Shown in pieces: positions 4,908 to 7,104 of a DNA stretch of 7,104 nt. Numbering within the stretch: position 1 is the first letter of the stretch; each line of letters begins with the position of its first letter. Where the stretch lies: the NCBI GenBank assembly GCA_031257595.1, contig JAIROH010000123.1, forward strand, positions 1 through 7,104, given 5' to 3'. This stretch comes from Treponema sp. GTDB lineage: Bacteria > Spirochaetota > Spirochaetia > Treponematales > Breznakiellaceae. The notes beneath the pieces are model-generated. The model saw only the letters and a list, made by a program, of their open reading frames with translations, searched no databases and was not told the DNA's origin. The position numbers were made by a program, and so were the translations under genes.

Positions 4908-6320
4908 ATGGCCTACGAAGTTACCGCCACGCGGCGCCGTCCAAAAACCTTTGACGAGCTTGCGGGGCAGGAATTTGTAAGTTCTATTCTTAAAAGTTCC
5001 CTTGAACAGGAACGTATCGCCCACGCCTATCTTTTTTCCGGGCCGCGGGGCTGCGGTAAAACCAGCGCCGCGAGAATACTTGCCAGGGCCCTGAACTGTG
5101 AAAAAGGCCCTACAACGAACCCCTGCGGGGTCTGCTCCGCCTGTCTGGAGATAAGCCGGGGGGCAAGCCTTGACGTTATCGAAATAGACGGCGCCTCGAA
5201 CACATCGGTGAATGATGTCAGGCAGATCAAGGACGAGGTGCTTTTTCCGCCCAATTCCGGAAAATACAAAGTTTACATTATCGACGAAGTACACATGCTT
5301 TCCAACAGCGCGTTTAACGCCCTGCTCAAGTCCATTGAAGAGCCGCCGCCGTATATCATCTTTATTTTTGCCACTACCGAGTTTCACAAGGTTCCGGCAA
5401 CCATCAAAAGCCGCTGCCAGCAGTTCGCGTTCAAGTCTATTCCCGTTGAAACCATTCAGAAAATCCTTAAAGAAACCTGCGCCGAAATAAATGTCGAGGC
5501 GGAAGACGAAGCCCTGTTCTGGATTGCCCGCGAAGCTACGGGAAGCATGAGGGACGCCTATACGCTGTTTGATCAGATTGTGTCTTTTTCGGCGGGGCAG
5601 ATTCGCTTCTCGCTGATAAAGGAAAAATTCGGCCTTGTCGGGCTTGACGAGCTGAACGCCCTTGCCGGGGTCTGCGCTTCCAACGACAACGCCGGGGCCT
5701 TTGAGGTAATCGATCGCCTGCTGGAAGCCGGCGTTGCGATTGAACAGTTTGTGATAGATCTTGCGGGATATTACCGGAGCCTCCTCCTTATAAAAGCGGG
5801 GATTACCAAAGAATCCCTTCTTGGCTATGGCTCCGGCCGTTTTTCCGCCGCCGTCCTGGAAAAGCTTTCCGTTCCCCAGCTTGAAGAAGCGGTTTCCATG
5901 CTGCTTGGCCTGTACCGGGATTTACGTTATTCCCTTTCGCCCCGTTTTGAACTTGAAGCCGCGGTATCAAAACTCTGCTGGCTTGACAGGTGGATTTCTC
6001 CGCGGGAACTCCGCGCCGCGGTAGAGTCGGCCCGTTCCGCCCTGGGTTCGGCCGTGCCTTTGCCGGTGACAGAGCGGAGCGCGGCGGACCGGGCTGCCGA
6101 GCCGGAGGCCGCGCCTTTGCCGGCGGCGGATCGTGAAGCCGGAGCGGGCCCGCCGGCCGGGGAGAACAGCGGCTTTATGGACAGGCCCGGCGCGTTTACC
6201 GAAGGTTTCAAACAGTTTCTCGCCCATAAGGCGGAAGACAAAATGGAAGATAAGGTAGAAACAATCCCTGAAGAAGCCGAAACGGTACGGCGGCTTTTCC
6301 GGGGGACGGTGGTAAAGTGA
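4908..6320 (+). CDS. dnaX: DNA polymerase III subunit gamma/tau (470 aa)
   Basis: DnaX is the AAA+ motor of the clamp loader, which opens the beta clamp and places it on primed DNA. Residues 45-52 are the Walker A loop GPRGCGKT. The zinc module has C64, C73, C76 and C79. Walker B is VYIIDEVH (122-129), sensor 1 is FATTE (154-158), the arginine finger lies in SRC (168-170), and sensor 2 is GSMRDA (212-217, R215). Domain III follows to about 365. The tail (370-430) is low-complexity Ala/Pro/Glu and ends shortly after, so the protein is gamma-like and has little room for a tau-type polymerase-binding domain. I saw no A-rich slippery site as used in E. coli to make gamma. The start ATG at 4908 gives the typical MAYEVTATRRRPKTFDEL N-terminus; an in-frame GTG at 4887 adds seven poor residues. 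Its stop overlaps the ybaB start (GTGA). Confidence 0.97.
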   Translation: MAYEVTATRRRPKTFDELAGQEFVSSILKSSLEQERIAHAYLFSGPRGCGKTSAARILARALNCEKGPTTNPCGVCSACLEISRGASLDVIEIDGASNTSVNDVRQIKDEVLFPPNSGKYKVYIIDEVHMLSNSAFNALLKSIEEPPPYIIFIFATTEFHKVPATIKSRCQQFAFKSIPVETIQKILKETCAEINVEAEDEALFWIAREATGSMRDAYTLFDQIVSFSAGQIRFSLIKEKFGLVGLDELNALAGVCASNDNAGAFEVIDRLLEAGVAIEQFVIDLAGYYRSLLLIKAGITKESLLGYGSGRFSAAVLEKLSVPQLEEAVSMLLGLYRDLRYSLSPRFELEAAVSKLCWLDRWISPRELRAAVESARSALGSAVPLPVTERSAADRAAEPEAAPLPAADREAGAGPPAGENSGFMDRPGAFTEGFKQFLAHKAEDKMEDKVETIPEEAETVRRLFRGTVVK

Positions 6321-6640
6321 CTATCAATCCATTGGACATATTGAAGAACGTCCAAAAACTCCAGGAACAGATGGGTTCCTTCCAGGAAAAGCTTGTCGAA
6401 ATTTCAGAAACCGGCTCGGCGGGGGGCGGGATGGTCGAGGTTGAAATCAACGGGAAAATGGAAGTCCTTGCGGTACGGATCAGTCCCGAAGTGGTTGATC
6501 CAAACGACATTCAAATGCTCCAGGATCTTATCGCGGCGGCGGTTACTTCGGCGCTGGAAAAGATCAACGCCCGCATCAAAAATGAAATGGGCCTTTTGGC
6601 CGGCGGCATGGGAATCCCCGCCATTCCGGGTCTGTTCTGA
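6317..6640 (+). CDS. ybaB: YbaB/EbfC-family nucleoid-associated protein (107 aa)
   Basis: This small dimeric DNA-binding protein binds the nucleoid and is nearly always encoded between dnaX and recR, as here. The N-terminus NPLDILKNVQKLQEQM (4-19) is the family's amphipathic helix, and GGGMVEVEINGKMEV (36-50) with LIAAAVTSALEKI (71-83) are its core motifs. A short glycine-rich tail (LLAGGMGIPAIPGLF) is typical. Length is normal. The start is a GTG whose last two bases belong to the dnaX stop TGA, a four-base GTGA overlap implying translational coupling. In Borrelia the orthologue EbfC binds specific DNA sites and affects gene expression; whether this one is sequence-specific cannot be told. 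Confidence 0.96.
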   Translation: MTINPLDILKNVQKLQEQMGSFQEKLVEISETGSAGGGMVEVEINGKMEVLAVRISPEVVDPNDIQMLQDLIAAAVTSALEKINARIKNEMGLLAGGMGIPAIPGLF

Positions 6641-6696
6641 TGAAGCTCTCCAAAACAGACCCGCAAGTTTCGTCCGGGGCGGGACACAGCAAATGA
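6640..6696 (+). CDS. Possible 18-residue coupling mini-ORF between ybaB and recR
   Basis: An ATG at 6640-6642 shares its A with the ybaB stop (TGATG). It opens a frame MKLSKTDPQVSSGAGHSK that ends in TGA at 6694-6696, overlapping the recR ATG (6693-6695) as ATGA. The frame exactly fills the ybaB-recR gap and would pass terminating ribosomes to recR. The peptide has no recognisable motif and lacks a clear Shine-Dalgarno sequence, so it may have no function beyond coupling, or the arrangement may be chance. Confidence 0.3.
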   Translation: MKLSKTDPQVSSGAGHSK

Positions 6697-7104
6697 ACGA
6701 AAATTTCAACGCCATCGACAGGCTTACTTCGCTGTTTTCAAAATTGCCGGGGCTGGGGAAAAAAAGCGCCGTCCGTCTTGTGTACCATATCCTTGACGCC
6801 GATCCCGCGTACGCCCGCGCCCTGGGCGAAGAACTTATTGCCTTTCACGGTTCAATACGGCGCTGTTCCTGCTGCGGCAGCTTTACCGAAAGCGACCCCT
6901 GCCCGATCTGCGCCGATCCCGGCAGGGACGGCTCGATCCTCTGTGTGGTTGAGCGCGCCCAGGACGTACGTTTTATTGAGGAGTCAAGGGAATTCCACGG
7001 CCGTTTTCATGTTCTGGGCGGCCTTATCGCTCCGCTTGAAGGCGTTACCCCGGAAAAACTCCGTATCGGCGAACTTGTTTCACGGGTCCGCCGGGAAGGT
7101 ATCC
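6693..7104 (+). CDS. recR: Recombination protein RecR, N-terminal 137 residues (cut by window end)
   Basis: RecR acts with RecF and RecO to load RecA onto single-stranded DNA at gaps during recombinational repair. The visible part begins with the helix-hairpin-helix SKLPGLGKKSAVRL (16-29). The four-cysteine zinc finger follows (C58, C61, C70, C73; an extra Cys at 60). The start of the Toprim domain is ILCVVERAQDVRFIE (82-96), then FHGRFHVLGGLIAPLEG (101-117), a near-universal RecR signature. About 60 further residues are expected beyond the edge. The start ATG at 6693 has GGGA eight bases upstream and no in-frame alternative nearby. It closes the conserved dnaX-ybaB-recR order and may be coupled through the mini-ORF ahead of it. 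Confidence 0.96.
   Translation, partial: MNENFNAIDRLTSLFSKLPGLGKKSAVRLVYHILDADPAYARALGEELIAFHGSIRRCSCCGSFTESDPCPICADPGRDGSILCVVERAQDVRFIEESREFHGRFHVLGGLIAPLEGVTPEKLRIGELVSRVRREGI

Noticed and set aside
4686..5387. 233-codon - strand open frame opposite the glycosylase end and dnaX
   Set aside because: It lies antisense to dnaX AAA+ motifs and is a shadow of its codon bias.

Overview
The window reads as about 6 kb of housekeeping bacterial chromosome with a small mobile-element scar at the left edge. Most of it is G+C-rich with compact, closely spaced genes. The dnaX-ybaB-recR order is widespread in bacteria. The overall flavour (the secreted protein of the left island, and the mix of AlaX, a PduO-type adenosyltransferase and a family-6 DNA glycosylase) suggests a spirochaete of the Treponema group, perhaps gut-associated. 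That assignment is a moderate-confidence inference from protein style; no marker in the window proves it.

Left region (1-1102): the last 38 codons of an IS630-type transposase (+ strand) are followed by a leader carrying three perfect 10-bp tandem repeats. Next comes an AT-rich gene for a secreted 257-residue protein with a DUF5675-like module and a C-terminal lipocalin-like region. Beyond it lies a frameshifted fragment of an IS256/Mutator-type transposase on the - strand. The AT-rich gene is thus bracketed by two different insertion-sequence remnants and looks like acquired cargo.

Middle left (1103-2585, - strand): a SpoU/TrmH-family RNA 2'-O-methyltransferase overlaps by 11 bp an unrecognised 208-residue protein, so the two are probably translationally coupled. 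The unknown gene ends right where the transposase scar begins. A 108-bp divergent intergenic region separates the methyltransferase from the + strand genes. It contains a self-complementary GTATAC that supplies a -10-like hexamer on each strand, with a partial Fur-box-like match beside it.

Right region (2586-7104, + strand): a run of closely packed genes. These are AlaX (mischarged Ala-tRNA editing), PduO-type cob(I)alamin adenosyltransferase, a hypoxanthine-DNA glycosylase of UDG family 6, DnaX (clamp-loader subunit), YbaB/EbfC (nucleoid-associated), a possible 18-residue mini-ORF, and the 5' part of recR, cut by the window end. The last four are chained by stop/start overlaps (GTGA, TGATG, ATGA), implying coupled translation. 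The themes are translation fidelity, cofactor maturation, base-excision repair, replication and recombination.

I found no RNA gene, CRISPR array, toxin-antitoxin pair, phage gene or clear new multi-gene system. The least explained items are the island gene with its helically phased leader repeats, the coupled unknown 208-residue protein, and the ybaB-recR mini-ORF.
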